A stretch of DNA of 64,000 nt from Dimorphilus gyrociliatus (GCA_904063045.1 CAJFCJ010000006.1:1775601-1839600), one strand, 5' to 3'. Numbered from the stretch's first letter, positions 24,419 through 37,229 are shown. Translations and numbers: made by a program. Notes: a model not told the origin generated them from the sequence alone.

Positions 24419-25275
24419 AATGTATTTATTTTGCTATTTTCCCCCGCTGAAAACGTATGAAAAAGAGGATATTTCACTTCACAAGGGTTTTTTTTCCCAA
24501 TTTTATTGCAGGATGTGAAATTTTTTAGTCTATTTTTTTTCAGTTTTAGCATTAAAATCTCTTTTTTATAGTAGAATTTTGAAACAAATAAGTAAAAAAA
24601 ATTTTATTTGTGTTTGTGTGTATGTTATTTTCTAAAATCTTACTAGATCATCTATAAATAACAATTAACAAAAAACATATAGTAGTTAATCATAAAAGAA
24701 ATATAGTATATAGCCCCACCTATCGGTTGATACTGCAATAAATAAGACCCAAATTGTGAATTTTGTAATAACTAAGAGCGTTATATTACCAAAAATGAAT
24801 TGAGAAGTGAATAAATGAAGTATAATAGAGAATCATAGTTATCTTATCAATATAATTCAAGATAGTGATTACATATTAACACATATATATATATACAGTA
24901 TATACAGTTTAGTGTATATATCTTTTTGTATTATAGAGCATATTAAAACTGATATCTATATGTGTACATGTGTTTTTATATAAACATATACAGTATATGT
25001 ACAGTATATGCTTTTCATAAAAGTATATATATATACTAATATATTTAATATATCTCGTTGCATCCATTCAAAATTCAATACAAGCCTATCAAAGGTGATA
25101 ATACAGGAGAAGCTTCTCAAATGAGGAAAAACACTTCAAATTATGAAATATAGTACGTTAATTATTACTTAATTAATTACATTGATTTACAAGTATTTGT
25201 TTAATTTGATATTGTTTGTCATGATAAAAAAAAATAGAAGGAATTTTTTCGGCTGTTGCCTTTGGACTGACAACG
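24419..25275. other. Intergenic, AT-rich, with ACTGTATA/TATACAGT motifs
   Basis: Between the PanK-like and RING genes. It contains several ATATACAGTATAT-like palindromes (24893-24908, 24987-25012). A 5' exon of the RING gene could lie here; a candidate beginning atgaggaaaaac (near 25124) does not splice in phase. Confidence 0.45.
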
Positions 25276-26268
25276 ATGGGAACATCGGCAATGGTTGTTG
25301 TATTTCGTAGTAGTTCCCTTAGCTGGACAGGTAAGATAATCCAATTAATCTAATTATTAATCTAACAGCTAATTATATAAAAATATATATTTAATTCAGT
25401 AAAAAACTTGATAGTATGGATAATAGCTTTAGCGCTTTTTCTACTATGGTCTTGGTATGTTTTTTGTTATGACTTTTTCAATATTTATTTATATATTAAT
25501 AAATTATATTATCGTGACTTTTTTTGTCTATTAGGTTCCTTTGGTCGAAAAAAATCAAGATTTTCTTTAAAAGGTTTATATATACAGTGTTTATTTCTTT
25601 AATGATGGTTCTTTTTCTAATTATTATATCTTTTTGGATAGAATTTGCTCTAGAAATCAACCAACAAACAATACGGTAAATTATCAGAATAGAGCATCGC
25701 CTAAAAGAGGATTAGAAGGTTTTAAATTGTATGTATTCGTTTTTTTTTCATTCCTTATTGATGACGAGTATGACGTTATAAGTTTAATTGGTTATCTTTA
25801 TTTAGTTCTATGAAAGGTACCGAAAAGATAATTATTACAAAGGATAACTCAGAATGTATTATCTGCCGAGAGAACTATAAAGATTCTTCAGAGGGTCCGC
25901 TTCTTGCTGCGCTACCTAGTTGCGGTCACTTTTATCACAATGATTGTATAAGCAAATGGTTGTTTCATCAGTTTGATCAAAAACTGGAGACTTCCTGTCC
26001 CGTTTGCAGGACTGCCGTCATCTTAAACGTTTCAGAGAATATTGCGGAAATACGGATTATAAACCCGAGCGATATAATTTTTGATCTAAGTGAAGATACA
26101 GATAGCATTTATAAAATTTCCTCGGCAAGTTCCTCATCTCCAGACAATCCTTCTTCTACTGTGCATGTTCCTATTAAATGTGAGGACGAATTATCATTTT
26201 CAATTGAAATGGACAATCGTCAAAAATATCCTAGAATATTACAAATTGATAAATATGGGACAAATTGA
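25276..26268 (+). CDS. Membrane-anchored RING-H2 finger protein (putative E3 ligase)
   Basis: Exon chain: 25276-25330, then short exons giving VKNLIVWIIALALFLLWSW (one clear membrane helix), FLWSKKIKIFFKR, ICSRNQPTNNTVNYQNRASPKR, and a last exon from about 25806 to 26268. The RING-H2 finger reads CIICRENY...LPSCGHFYHNDCISKWLFHQ...TSCPVCR: Cys-Cys, Cys-His, His-Cys, Cys-Cys in canonical spacing, with the tryptophan after the sixth ligand and the CPVC end. A serine-rich acidic tail follows, with no second domain. It probably transfers ubiquitin at a membrane, but neither target nor orthologue is recognised. The start is uncertain: the open frame extends upstream of 25276 (EGIFSAVAFGLTT) behind a possible acceptor, so a 5' exon may be missing. 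Confidence 0.7.
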
Positions 26269-27919
26269 ATCATAAGATTAAGAAACTTACTTTATTTGTA
26301 TTGAAATCAAATTTATACATGTATAGAGTTAATGATTTTGTTTTTAAGCATTATAATTGATTTGATATACAGTATTGTTACTATTTACGATTAAGTCCTT
26401 CTTCTTCTATCTAACGAAAAGCCTAGATATTATCTACCATATTTCTCTTTATCTTTAAGTTAATGACACTGTTTTAAACATCGTAAAAATGAAATTGGGA
26501 CATGCTAATCATAGATAATGTTTTTTAAATGACTAATATTTTGAACACTCCTCCCTCTTTTAATTTTTATATATTTTGTTTCTTTATTGGTTTATTATCT
26601 TTCTATTTCTTTCTCTCTCTCTCTCTTCCTAAAAAAAATCAGATACCTTAATTTTTTCTACCATTATTATTATGTCATACAAATATAATATCACTTCAAA
26701 TTGAAATGTTTACAATCTATAATCTTTCGCTAAATTCAAGATAACAATAAATTAAAGAGATTATTTCAAATATTTTAGCTATTCGACTAATTTTTGAACA
26801 ATAGGGCCATCTTGTAGCCGAAATAAAGCGCATTTTCTTTTATTTAAGGAAATCGATGAACGTAAAATAAAATGAAAATAATTTTCTTCTAACATCAGTC
26901 TAATAACTGTTCAGTGAACTGATTTATGTTCATTAAATGGAATAAAGGAGACATTTTTCCTTTTTTTTTCAATTAAATAACATAAATAATAGTTAAAGAA
27001 GTAAAAGAAAAACAGTTAAAGTAGTATAATAGATTTCATGTTTTTTTATTTCTCAAAAGGAAGAAGTTAGTGATATATTCTCTTTGTCTCTCCGTCTCTC
27101 TTTCTCTTTGTTTTTACTTTTTGAATGTTAAATATTTAATTTTGGCTTGATTGATATCGTCAATCTTCCTATTTAATTTCCCTAATAAGTTTTGAACTAA
27201 TATTTAATTGAACTTGAAGGGGAGCCGCATGATTCTTTCATGTATTTGTTAACAATTTATCATTATCGTGGTCCGTAATTTACATATAAGATACTAGATA
27301 ATACAGATTAAATAAATACAGATTTCCACCTAATGTTTCTCTTTCTATGTATGTTTTACTGATAATCCATTACAGAATAATCCTTTTTAAATAGTACGGT
27401 ATAAAACTTTCACAAATATAATGATTTTAATGCCTTAATAACGGATTAATATACGATATAGAGAGATTAAGAGATAAAAAGTATTAATGGATATGTAATT
27501 ATCAGAAGCTTCCGCCTAACGAATTGTGAATTATACAAAGGCATTGTCAATGGTTATTTAGTGTATTTAATTCTTATCTTATACCTTTAATGAAATATAA
27601 TAGAGAACATTATTTTTACAAAGGATAAAAGTAGTTCAAAAGAGTTTTAGTCATAATTTCATGATGAATAATAGAAAATAATTACGCAAATTTTGAAATT
27701 ATATTCAAAAGGACACTAACAATTCTTTAAAGTTAAAGGCTAATAAGACATTAGTGTAATTTTACTGTAGAATTTTACAATTAATCGTAGAATTTTAACA
27801 TTTATTTGATATTTTGCTAAAATTACTTTTAAGCTAGCAAATTTCTAGTTATAATCAAACTTTTAGGAGATAAGAGAAAGAGAAGAAGTAGAAGATTAAA
27901 GGGAAAGAGAGAGAGAGCA

Positions 27920-27983
<64 letters not shown>

Positions 27984-30636
27984 GGAGAAGAATTAACAAA
28001 CAAGTGATGTATTAGTTGACTAGTATGGAATCAGAGTGAAAGGAAGAAAGGGAAAAGGAGTGCTTTGGATTAGTAATAAAGAAGTTTATCGCTATAGTCT
28101 ATAAAGCATCTATAAGAAGAATATCTTTAGAAAAGTGCCCACATTCCAAGTAAAAACAAGCGGTTCTCTTTTCCAAAAGCAGAATCAATGAACGTTGAAC
28201 AAAATAGCGGAAGTCAACCAGCAAAAGCTAACAAGCCGTTTAATTTACTTTCAAAAGCGATTAATTCCAATATCAATCATAATTTTTAGGAATATAAATA
28301 CATTTATATATTAGCATAATATACGAATAAACTAACAAACTTGTATTCTTATTTGTTACATTATGACAAAAATGTATTACACTTTTAAGAACAAAAGGGA
28401 GAACTGGAGTTGTTTTTGAAAAGGGAATAATAAATAAAACGGTCTCTTTCTTTATTTTATACACATTTAGGCGGATTGATGGATGGATGGATAGATGGAA
28501 TAGGAAAAAAACGGAAAACAAATAAATAAAAAACACACAACTTGACAAGAAATAGTATTGAATATCAGTTTGTGATAATCTTTAAGATGAGATATAAGGA
28601 TCTAATGTAGCAAAAACAGGGGGATATATACAGGAAGCAGAGAATATACTGAAAGCATTAGATAAAACAGTAAATCTATATATATATACTGTATATATAG
28701 GTAACTTTGCTGTAAAGAAAGGGTTGTTAACTTTACCTATTGCTTAGGTATTTCATTATTTCTATTTAGGACTCCTCTTATTCTATCACATAATACTTTA
28801 ATAGATTATAGCTGTGACACCGAGCACAATACTCTGAGGCATTTTGACAGACGATCTGACACCATATATTTAACTAGAGAAATTCTCCATACTTCACAAA
28901 TATTAATAGGATGATAATCAATTTTTCTCTCGTCCCGAAACAAAATAGCAAGTCACTTAATTAACTGAAAAGAATTGAAAATAGGCTTAAGTTAGTTAGA
29001 GATTTTAAATATTAAAAAAATTCAATATTAAACGTTGTTGAATGTATTAACTGTTATGCTAAGAACAAAAAAAGGGGGAAACGCAATAGTCTACATATGA
29101 AAATCTAATATTTCCTAAACTATATTTAGCAAAGTCAGCAATTGATATTTATTTATTATATTCGAGGTAAGCTGGTACAATAAAACATACTATTTTTATT
29201 TACAAAGGGAGAGTATAGATTTTCGAAATGATATATCAAAATTGTCAAGTTACCGGAAAATAAAGAAATTTAAGTACATTTTTACATTCTTGTATAAATT
29301 GAGAGACAACGAAAGAAAGAGAGAGAGCGATAGAGAGGTAATGAAGAGGAATGAATTTTTATGTTACTATTTCATTTGTATATATGTTTACAAATATATA
29401 TTTATATACTAAATTCTGCCTTCTCTTTTGTGAAAGTTGGCTTTGTAACTTTTTGAATAAGCTAATATCTTTTGTACAAGTAAAGACGAGAAGCTAGCAA
29501 ATGAAAGCAAAATAAAGAAAAATATATTAACCCTAAGTAACAAACGTCCTATATTATTGCCCTTTTTTTGAAATAAATTGATTACTCCTTCCCTTTTACC
29601 CCCCACAGTTTAGCAAACAATTCAATAATCTAGTTTAATATATACAGCACTTTCTTCTCTTTCTACTTGTTTATTTGAGTGTTAAAAATGCACTTTTCAG
29701 AATTATATTAATTAATAATTTATAGAAATATATTAAAAATCTAGAAATATAAGTTATAAGTGAAATCAAGCAAATTTAATAAGGAATGTAGACATTTTTT
29801 TAAATAGATTCTTCTAAGGTAAAGTGAGAAGGGAGGTAACTTTTAATGAAAATATCTTACTAAGCATTGTAAAAATTAATAATAAGAATAAAGCGTTAAG
29901 AGAGAGAGAGCATATATATATACTAATATATAAATTTTATATATGTGTGTAGAAGGGAGGTGATAGAAAGAAGGGAGAAAAAAAATGGTTTAGAGAAGGA
30001 GGATAGGTGAGAAAAGTAAATTTTTATCTTAATTTAATCTAATATTAACTTACTATAATATGTAAGAATGGGTATTAAAAGAAATGCCCTCTTTCTTGGA
30101 GATATACAATCACGTGATTTTATAAAAACAAGAATCAACTAATGAGAATAAATCACCGCCGCTCCAAAAAGGATAGGAAGTAAACTATAGTAGTAAATTG
30201 AATAGCTTCTAATAGTAAACATCACATTGTTGATAGTAAACAAATAGAAATAAAAAATATATTAATGAGCAAAAGAAAGAATATAAAGTTTAAAGACTTT
30301 TCCCGTCTAATAGAATGAATAATAAACCTCTTGAATAAATAAGCTTAATAACGCTAAATTTTCCATTATTAACCTATTGATTATCCACACTATAGATTAA
30401 AATATATTTTAATAATATCAGATACATTGTTTTGTAAATAAATACGTTTTTATATAATCAATAAATTTGGAACAAATGAAATTGCCCTTCTTGTGAATAT
30501 CGAGTAAAAAAGCAGAGTAAACTGTTAATCCTAATTTATTCTTTTCTCTGAGAGAGAAATATTGATAACAATATCTACCTGCCAATATAAATTGGCTATT
30601 CTAATACACTTAATAATAAAAGCTAAGAGAAGAGCA
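26269..30636. other. 4.4-kb gene-poor region
   Basis: No supported gene on either strand. It is AT-rich with purine-rich tracts, CT tracts near 26610 and 27080, the compound microsatellite at 27904-27984, and a short (TGGA)n-like run near 28475-28500. Short open frames (for example 28273-28548 -, 29409-29606 -) are low-complexity and are not called. Confidence 0.6.
27904..27984. repeat. Compound (GA)n-(GACA)n microsatellite
   Basis: An interrupted GA run grading into about five GACA units. The same compound structure and order occur at 32355-32428. Confidence 0.9.
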
Positions 30637-31724
30637 ATGAGAAAAACTTCTTTACCTATTTTAATTTTATTTATAGTTGTACTAGTTACGTTCTTATCAT
30701 ATAATTTTAAAGAAGATGTAAAAAGGAATACTAAAGATAAGGCTTTTGTAAAAGTTGATAAAGAAAACGATGGAAGAGACAAGAAAATCGGTCTGAAGTC
30801 GCCTGAAGGTAGAATAACATCTTTACTAGAAAAGTCAAACCATAGTTTAGTCCCAAATATTGTTCATTATGTATGGTTCTCTGTTGATGAACGGTTGAAA
30901 TTTCACCAAATGATTAGTATCCGTTCAGCATATTTATTTATTAAACCGGAAATGATTATTTTACATTGTGATAACGAACCTGTAGGTCGTTGGTGGAAAT
31001 ATGTTAAGAATTTTGTAAAAACTTTGATAATAAGAAAGACAACCCCTCCCAGGGAAATTCTAGGAAAGAGGCTAGTCAAAGTAGAACATCAATCTGATAT
31101 TGCAAGAATCCAAATATTACAGCAGTATGGAGGAATTTATTTGGATTTTGACGTAATAGCTTTAAAATCATTCAAAAATTTACGATATTATAATTTTACT
31201 ATGGGATTAGAATATTTCGGGACTCCTGGTAAGTGCTTTATAAATAGACTTACATTAATCTAACTCAACTATATATTTTTTCAATTCTTTTTTCTTTTCG
31301 TCTTCCTGAATCGTGTCTAATATTTGTTTAAGGGAGATTAAACAACGGGATAATTATATCTGAGAGAAACGCAACTTTCCTTCGAATGTGGTTAGACAGC
31401 TATAAAACATTCAATCCTTCCGAATGGGATGAGCATGATTGTCAAGAACCTTATAAATTAATGTTTAAATATCCACACCTTGTTCATATTGAGGAGAAGA
31501 CTCTAAATTATCCTTCTGGAAAGCCTACTGAATTAAAACTAATTTATGAAGGTCTTTATAATTGGACTGCCAATTATGCAATTCACACTTGGTATAGATT
31601 ATACGAATTAGAACATGGCCCAGATTCAATTAAAACAATGAATACTACTTACGGAGAAATCTGTAGATTGATCTATTATGGAAATTCAACTTTAATTAAG
31701 CCAAAAACTCGGTTAAAGGGTTAG
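30637..31724 (+). CDS. Golgi type II glycosyltransferase with DXD motif (A4GALT/GT32-like)
   Basis: Two exons: 30637-31228 and 31333-31724, about 327 residues. The start ATG at 30637 gives a short basic stretch and one signal-anchor helix (SLPILILFIVVLVTFLSY). The catalytic part has PNIVHYVWFS, typical of the sugar-binding DXD family (Gly_transf_sug), then HQSDIARIQILQQYGGIYLDFDVIALKS. Here QQYGGIYLDxD is the family's nucleotide-sugar and metal-binding motif, intact as DFD. Exon 2 supplies GRLNNGIIISERNATFLRMW, the counterpart of the family's LNGxxxA region, and FHxxxW-like IHTWYRLYE near the end. Relatives include alpha-1,4-galactosyl- and N-acetylglucosaminyltransferases, but the donor and acceptor cannot be assigned. 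The upstream open frame from 30562 lacks an ATG. Both flanks are gene-poor. Confidence 0.8.
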
Positions 31725-32155
31725 TCAACGACTGGGTATTCTATTTCTGGACATCGTAATAGAATCTATCTAAAATTATCTGGTAATTATAGATTAATTT
31801 TTTACCTGGGAATATAATATAATATGCTTTAAAAGCGATTTTCTTGGAAAACTACTCAAAAGAGCACAGTTATTTTTAAAGATGTTTGTCCTTAAAGTTC
31901 AAATGTTTGTTGAAGGAAAAAAGATTCTATTTACAATTGCAACATACTGTATATTATGAGTTTTTTAATTCATACTTCTATTAATACAATTTTAATAAAT
32001 AGATTAAACTACTATATATATATATAAATATGTATATTAGAAGAATTTTCATCCATTTTGCGATGACTAAATGGTACAACTCTTTACAGTATATAGTAGA
32101 TACTATATGCATATTAATTTTCAAGTATACGCGGTATACTCTACAATACCAATAG

Positions 32156-32182
32156 GTGGCGGTATTTCTTATATAACTGCAA
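32156..32182 (+). repeat. Second copy of the COPG 5' TATA-containing element
   Basis: 27 bp matching 19023-19049 at 26 of 27 positions (gtggcggt, one mismatch, then tttcttatataactgcaa). It contains TATATAA. The first copy ends 22 bp before the COPG start codon; this one has no gene next to it. Confidence 0.8.
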
Positions 32183-32273
32183 TAGTATATATACTGTGTA
32201 TATATCTATCTAAGTTTATTGGAAGAAATTTTGATATTGATTGCTAGGATAAAAATAAGGGGTAAAAAACAAT

Positions 32274-32278
<5 letters not shown>

Positions 32279-32307
<29 letters not shown>

Positions 32308-32352
32308 CAAAAAAAGAGGATAGAGAGGTGAAAGAGGTGAGAGAAGGGGGAA

Positions 32353-32427
<75 letters not shown>

Positions 32428-32428
32428 G
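32279..32428. repeat. (GA)n and compound (GA)n-(ACAG)n microsatellites
   Basis: A GA run at 32279-32307, a purine-rich bridge, then a long GA run at 32355-32406 ending in about five ACAG units to 32428. Confidence 0.92.
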
Positions 32429-32575
32429 TTAGGCAGACAGATGGATAGGATAATATAAATTAATAAAAAAAAGCATTCCTTTTCATTTCTGTGTAAAAGT
32501 TAAAAAGAAAAATCTTTATAAAGACAAACATGTTTTTCCACATATGCATATGACGGTATATGTATATTTAAACAC

Positions 32576-32578
<3 letters not shown>

Positions 32579-32607
<29 letters not shown>
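32579..32607. repeat. (TA)n microsatellite
   Basis: About 14 TA units followed by a TACTGTATATACT palindrome. Confidence 0.9.
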
Positions 32608-34366
32608 CTGTATATACTATATAGTTTACGTAGTATTTTATACATTCATCATATACGCGTAAACATTTTCACTATACTATCCTTCTCTTCATCTATATAT
32701 CTTTGCTTTCGCCAATCCCAAAACCAAAACATTGCTGCATCTCTTTATAAAACCATATGGATTATTAAGTAGAATCGTTTATTGTATTATCATAGTTAGG
32801 CCTAATTTTTCGTGGGGTAATTTGTTCGCAGCAACCAACTTCTTACAGCTAATCCGAATCAATAAATTGTTCATTTAATTAACGAGTACATTAATTACTC
32901 TTCAATCATGTGAATCTTAACTCGTTAAATTAATATCTTGTAGCATATAGACTTTTCACATCTAGGCCTATTATTATATGTTTAACTCAAATCATGTTGT
33001 CTTACTTATCATATATTTCTTCTGTCGACTAAATGAAGCTATTAAGTTTAAATAAATGATTCCTGAAAAGGAGGGATAAGATTATGTGAAAGAGAATGAA
33101 AATGAAGAGAGAAAAGGTGCTGTTCTCCTCCTCTAACCTTTGTCATTGGAAAGGACGACTGATTCCACGAAACCGGAAGGACGATTAATACGTAAGGTGT
33201 GAAGTATACAAGAGATTATTAAAGTGGGGACATTTTTCTTATTGGAATCCTTACTATCCAGCTCCATCATTACAGAGTTGAAGAGCGTAAAATATATTCC
33301 TTTTCATGGAGGAAAAAAAGAAGTTTTTTTTATACGCATCAACTAATTCAGTTGTTTTCACTCAATTCTAACACAACCTGTTTATGTGAATATGAAAAGA
33401 AATTTATATGTAAAAATTCTTCCTGCCGTCACCAAGATTAGCGGGAACACGGCTGGGTCTATTTGTAAATTCCTCTTTACGGTAAGAGGAATGTTTTTTC
33501 CTTTCATGCGGTTACGTTCCTATCTTAATCGATTATCAAAATATAAAAAAGATAAGATTAAGGATAAAAAACTAAGGGTGGAAAGAGAGAAAAGAGTGAA
33601 AAAGAAATCGTGACAAACGTTTAAATTCAATCCCTATTATTCGAGTGTGAATTATAGCTTGATTTCAGCTAATTTTCAATGAAATACTTAGAATTTCTCT
33701 GTTGTTTTCTCTTTTCTCTATAAATTTATAGGTTGCGGATAAATAAATAAGGATGTAAGAAAATACTGCGGAATATATGAATGAATGACAAAAAGAGAAA
33801 GAAAGCGAAAGAAAATGAAACCCATCTATTCGTCGGTATATTTCTTATAATGAAATCTGGCCACAGCTAAAACAATTTGAAATCGTTAAGGTGACAACCA
33901 TCCAAATAGCAATAGGCAGTTAGCTACAGAGACTGGGTCAAAGATGGAAGATATGTTTAAGAAGAAAAAACTAATAAAAAATGATCATATATTGAGGAAT
34001 ATCGTGTATAGTCAATACTTTGTATATAGCTACCTATATATTAATAAATAAGTGCATCTAACAAACAATATGTTTGTAAAAAGAAAGGCATAGTCTGGAT
34101 AGAAGAAAGGAATGATATATATATATAAAACTCTCCTAAATGGGCGAATAAACCTGATCAGATAAACAAATTAAAAACAATAGCACGATCAGAATATTTT
34201 TCCTTCGGTGTGTTTTTTTGTTGTACAAGAAGAAAATAAAACTTCAGTTGAACGACGATAGATCAGCGGACGTCCTGAAGTAAAACGGATGAAGTAATGG
34301 AATTAAATGGCCTGGATAAAAAGTGGGAGAAGAGTCGAGAGAGAAAAAAATATAGAGAGGGTAGAA

Positions 34367-34371
<5 letters not shown>

Positions 34372-34406
<35 letters not shown>

Positions 34407-34410
34407 AGAG
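34372..34410. repeat. (GA)n microsatellite
   Basis: A near-perfect GA run ending in GGGAGGGAGAG. It produces serine/leucine-rich false frames on the minus strand. Confidence 0.9.
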
Positions 34411-34827
34411 GTTGAAGGGGAAGATGTGAGAGAATGAGAGACAGAGACATCGAATGGCAAAGAAGTTTTTTTTTATTTTTTTTATTTCTTTGTAAACAAT
34501 ATTAAATTTTTTTTCCTTTACAAACATTGTTTGTCAATAATAACATAAAAAAACCAATTTTCCAACTTTTTACTATGGCAATATACTCTATATTAACAAG
34601 AACACCCTATGAATACTGTTCATTATCTTATTTCCTAAATTTTCTTTTAACCCATTGTACTTAACAGATGTACATTTAAAGAGTCCTTTTACTATTTAAT
34701 TACCTTGATTTCATAAATTTTCCAAGTAAAATACAGCTATTTCCTAATTAAGTTCTTAATAAATTGACAGTGGTACACACCGAACAGCGTTTACTCTATT
34801 CAAATATTTACGGAGAAATGATGGAAT

Positions 34828-34839
34828 TGCGCATGCGCA
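34828..34839. promoter_or_regulatory. Perfect NRF1-type palindrome
   Basis: TGCGCATGCGCA is an exact match to the NRF1 consensus YGCGCAYGCGCR on both strands. It sits in a GC-richer patch of an otherwise AT-rich gene-poor stretch, with no annotated gene start within 2.7 kb. Confidence 0.5.
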
Positions 34840-37190
34840 TCACAGATATAAGAAACGTCTATGCGAGAGTAATTGCAGATTTCAAATTCCGTCGCGAACA
34901 TAGTAATTTACCAAGACTTTTCTATAACAGGGAAGTTTCTTTTTTTCCTTATTTCTCTGTTTTTCTTCTTTTTTTTTATTATTATTGGATTTTACGTTAA
35001 CTAAAAAACGAAATTTTCCATCATTCTTCACAAAAAGTCAATAGTGGAAAATATTTAAATAAAAAGGAATAGGATAAGAAAAGTATTGCATGGATGAGTG
35101 AAAAAAAAATTGCGATAAACGTCATCTAGCGGTAGATCGAGGCTTATCCATGTTTGCCTTCATAGGCCATTCGAAACACCGAGTTCTACAGGTTTGCTTT
35201 TATCTATAACTGCGTTTGTCCGTGCTCGTTCTAGCGGGAAATCGGACGGTTTCTTTTTTTTTTTTTTGGAATGTTTTCTCTTTTATTTGTATGTACTCAG
35301 TGTGTATTCGATTCTTTTTTTTATATATATACATCTAATATACTGTATATCTAGACTAGTAAAAAAAAAAACAACACTTAAAAAAAATAAGAACTTCGTT
35401 CTGTTATAAGTAATTTATTAAAACGAAAACAAAATAAAATACGATTAATATTAGTTAATTAATAAGTAATTGATAATTAATTATAATTAAATATATTTAA
35501 AAACTATAAATAATAAAAAGAAAAACGAACTGATCAAAAAACGGATGCAAATAAAATTATTTTTTTTTTTTAACTATTTAATCGTTTATTTATTTTATTT
35601 ATTAGTTTTATAATAATTATAATTTTTTTTTAAAAAAAAAACAAAACTGGCAAAATTTTCTTTTTCTTTTTAATTTTAACTTAGTAATCGCTTGACGATC
35701 CGTGACAAGGACGTATCAAAAGTATTCTGAGCTTGATGGGAAATCTTTCAACGGTCGCATTGAGTCTATTCTTTTCAGTAAGAGTATAATAAGATATATT
35801 AATAATTTACAAAATCTAAAAAAGAAAAGAGACAAATGTTTGTATATATATATATATACATTTATATAGTTATAATCACAAATTGAAGAGTTAATTCCCT
35901 ACTTGTTTGCTTTCTCTTAATATTGGCAATTTATTCGTGAATTTTTTTATTATTATGCAATATCTATTCATTCTTATATTTAAATTATATCTGATGAGCT
36001 TAAGGTATTTTTAAAGTGTTCTATTGCTATTCGTACGTTTTAGAATGATTGTGAGGTGGGCCGGAAGTTAGTTTATGGGGAAAAAATCAGTTTCAAGAAT
36101 AGAATATTCCAATTTTTTCTCGCTCTTCCCTCATCTCTCTCTTTTACTCTCTCACTCACTTTCTCTCCTTCTCTCCTTCTGTCTCTCTCCCTCTCTCTCT
36201 CTCTTTTCTCTACACTGAGATGTTTAGAGTAAACAGCCCGTATAGAAGATGTCAAGTCGCAGTGAATAGGAAATGAGTAATTCTTACGTCTTTCGTATGG
36301 AGTTTATCAGAAAAATTTTTATCATAAGAAAAGGAGAAGATGAAGAAAAGGAGAAACGAGAAGTAACTGTAAATTTCTTTTAGAGATGTTTACTATTTTT
36401 TTATAAATGATACTCTAAAAAAAAACGTTAAAAACTAGCTAATTTAACAAGAAATATTCCAGTTTCTTCTGTTTATTTATCATTTATTTATCCATAGAGC
36501 ACATGTTGTTTGTTAGAACCTGCTGCGAACCTATCTAAACATAAAACTATAGTTGCCGCCGGCCATCATATTTATTATCCCGTCAGACCTATCGTAATAA
36601 ACAAAAACGACCTCAACGGCTTAAAGTATACTCGCTAAAAGTCATTCTTTGTAGAGGCGTTACCCTTCCTTTTCAAATTTATATTAAAGAATTTATCATG
36701 GGTCCTATCTCTTTTTTATGATACATTCTATGCAAATGCTTAGGAGTTAGGAGATAAGGTAAAAACTAACATTTATTAAGCAATATAAACAAGCAATATA
36801 TCACGCTCTTTACTCGTATATACGACTTAAATATAGTTTTTAGTCACTTTCTCAACCATTGTAGACGCCTTGACGAGGGCAATGTCGGTAATAAAAGACT
36901 CGGTCGATGCTTATTTTTCCTATTCTTTATGCCGTACGATTCGTCTCCCCTCTCTATTTATACTTGTAAATGTGAACCCATAGCTTTTTATGAAAGAAAC
37001 AAGGAAATATACATATAAAAGAAATTTTTTTTGTGACTTGTAATAAGTGATTTGGTCTGGTTATGAAAATAGTCCAAAAATTTCATTTTGTTCCTTTTTC
37101 CTTTCGATTTACCACTATCACCAGGGAATATTTTTTCTCTTCGTTATGTTACTATATACCTATATTTTTTTTATATTTTTCTCCTTCTAT

Positions 37191-37192
<2 letters not shown>

Positions 37193-37223
<31 letters not shown>
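37193..37223. repeat. (CT)n microsatellite
   Basis: A perfect CT run about 380 bp upstream of the GPCR start codon. Confidence 0.9.

Positions 37224-37229
<6 letters not shown>

Noticed and set aside
33386-33613. Open frame with MKRNLYVKILPAV followed by a GTAAGA donor-like site
   Set aside because: No acceptor exon downstream that continues the frame; the later part is lysine-rich low complexity.
34244-34527. Three overlapping minus-strand serine/leucine-rich frames
   Set aside because: Produced entirely by the (GA)n microsatellite read in different frames.
35143-35156. GAGGCTTATCCAT, identical to part of U1 snRNA
   Set aside because: Only 13 bases match. Upstream and downstream sequence does not follow U1, and the 5' splice-site-pairing end and Sm site are absent.
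35126-35215. Possible tRNA (A-box-like TAGCGGTAGATCG, TTCGAAAC)
   Set aside because: No acceptor-stem pairing and no cloverleaf with correct spacing could be drawn.
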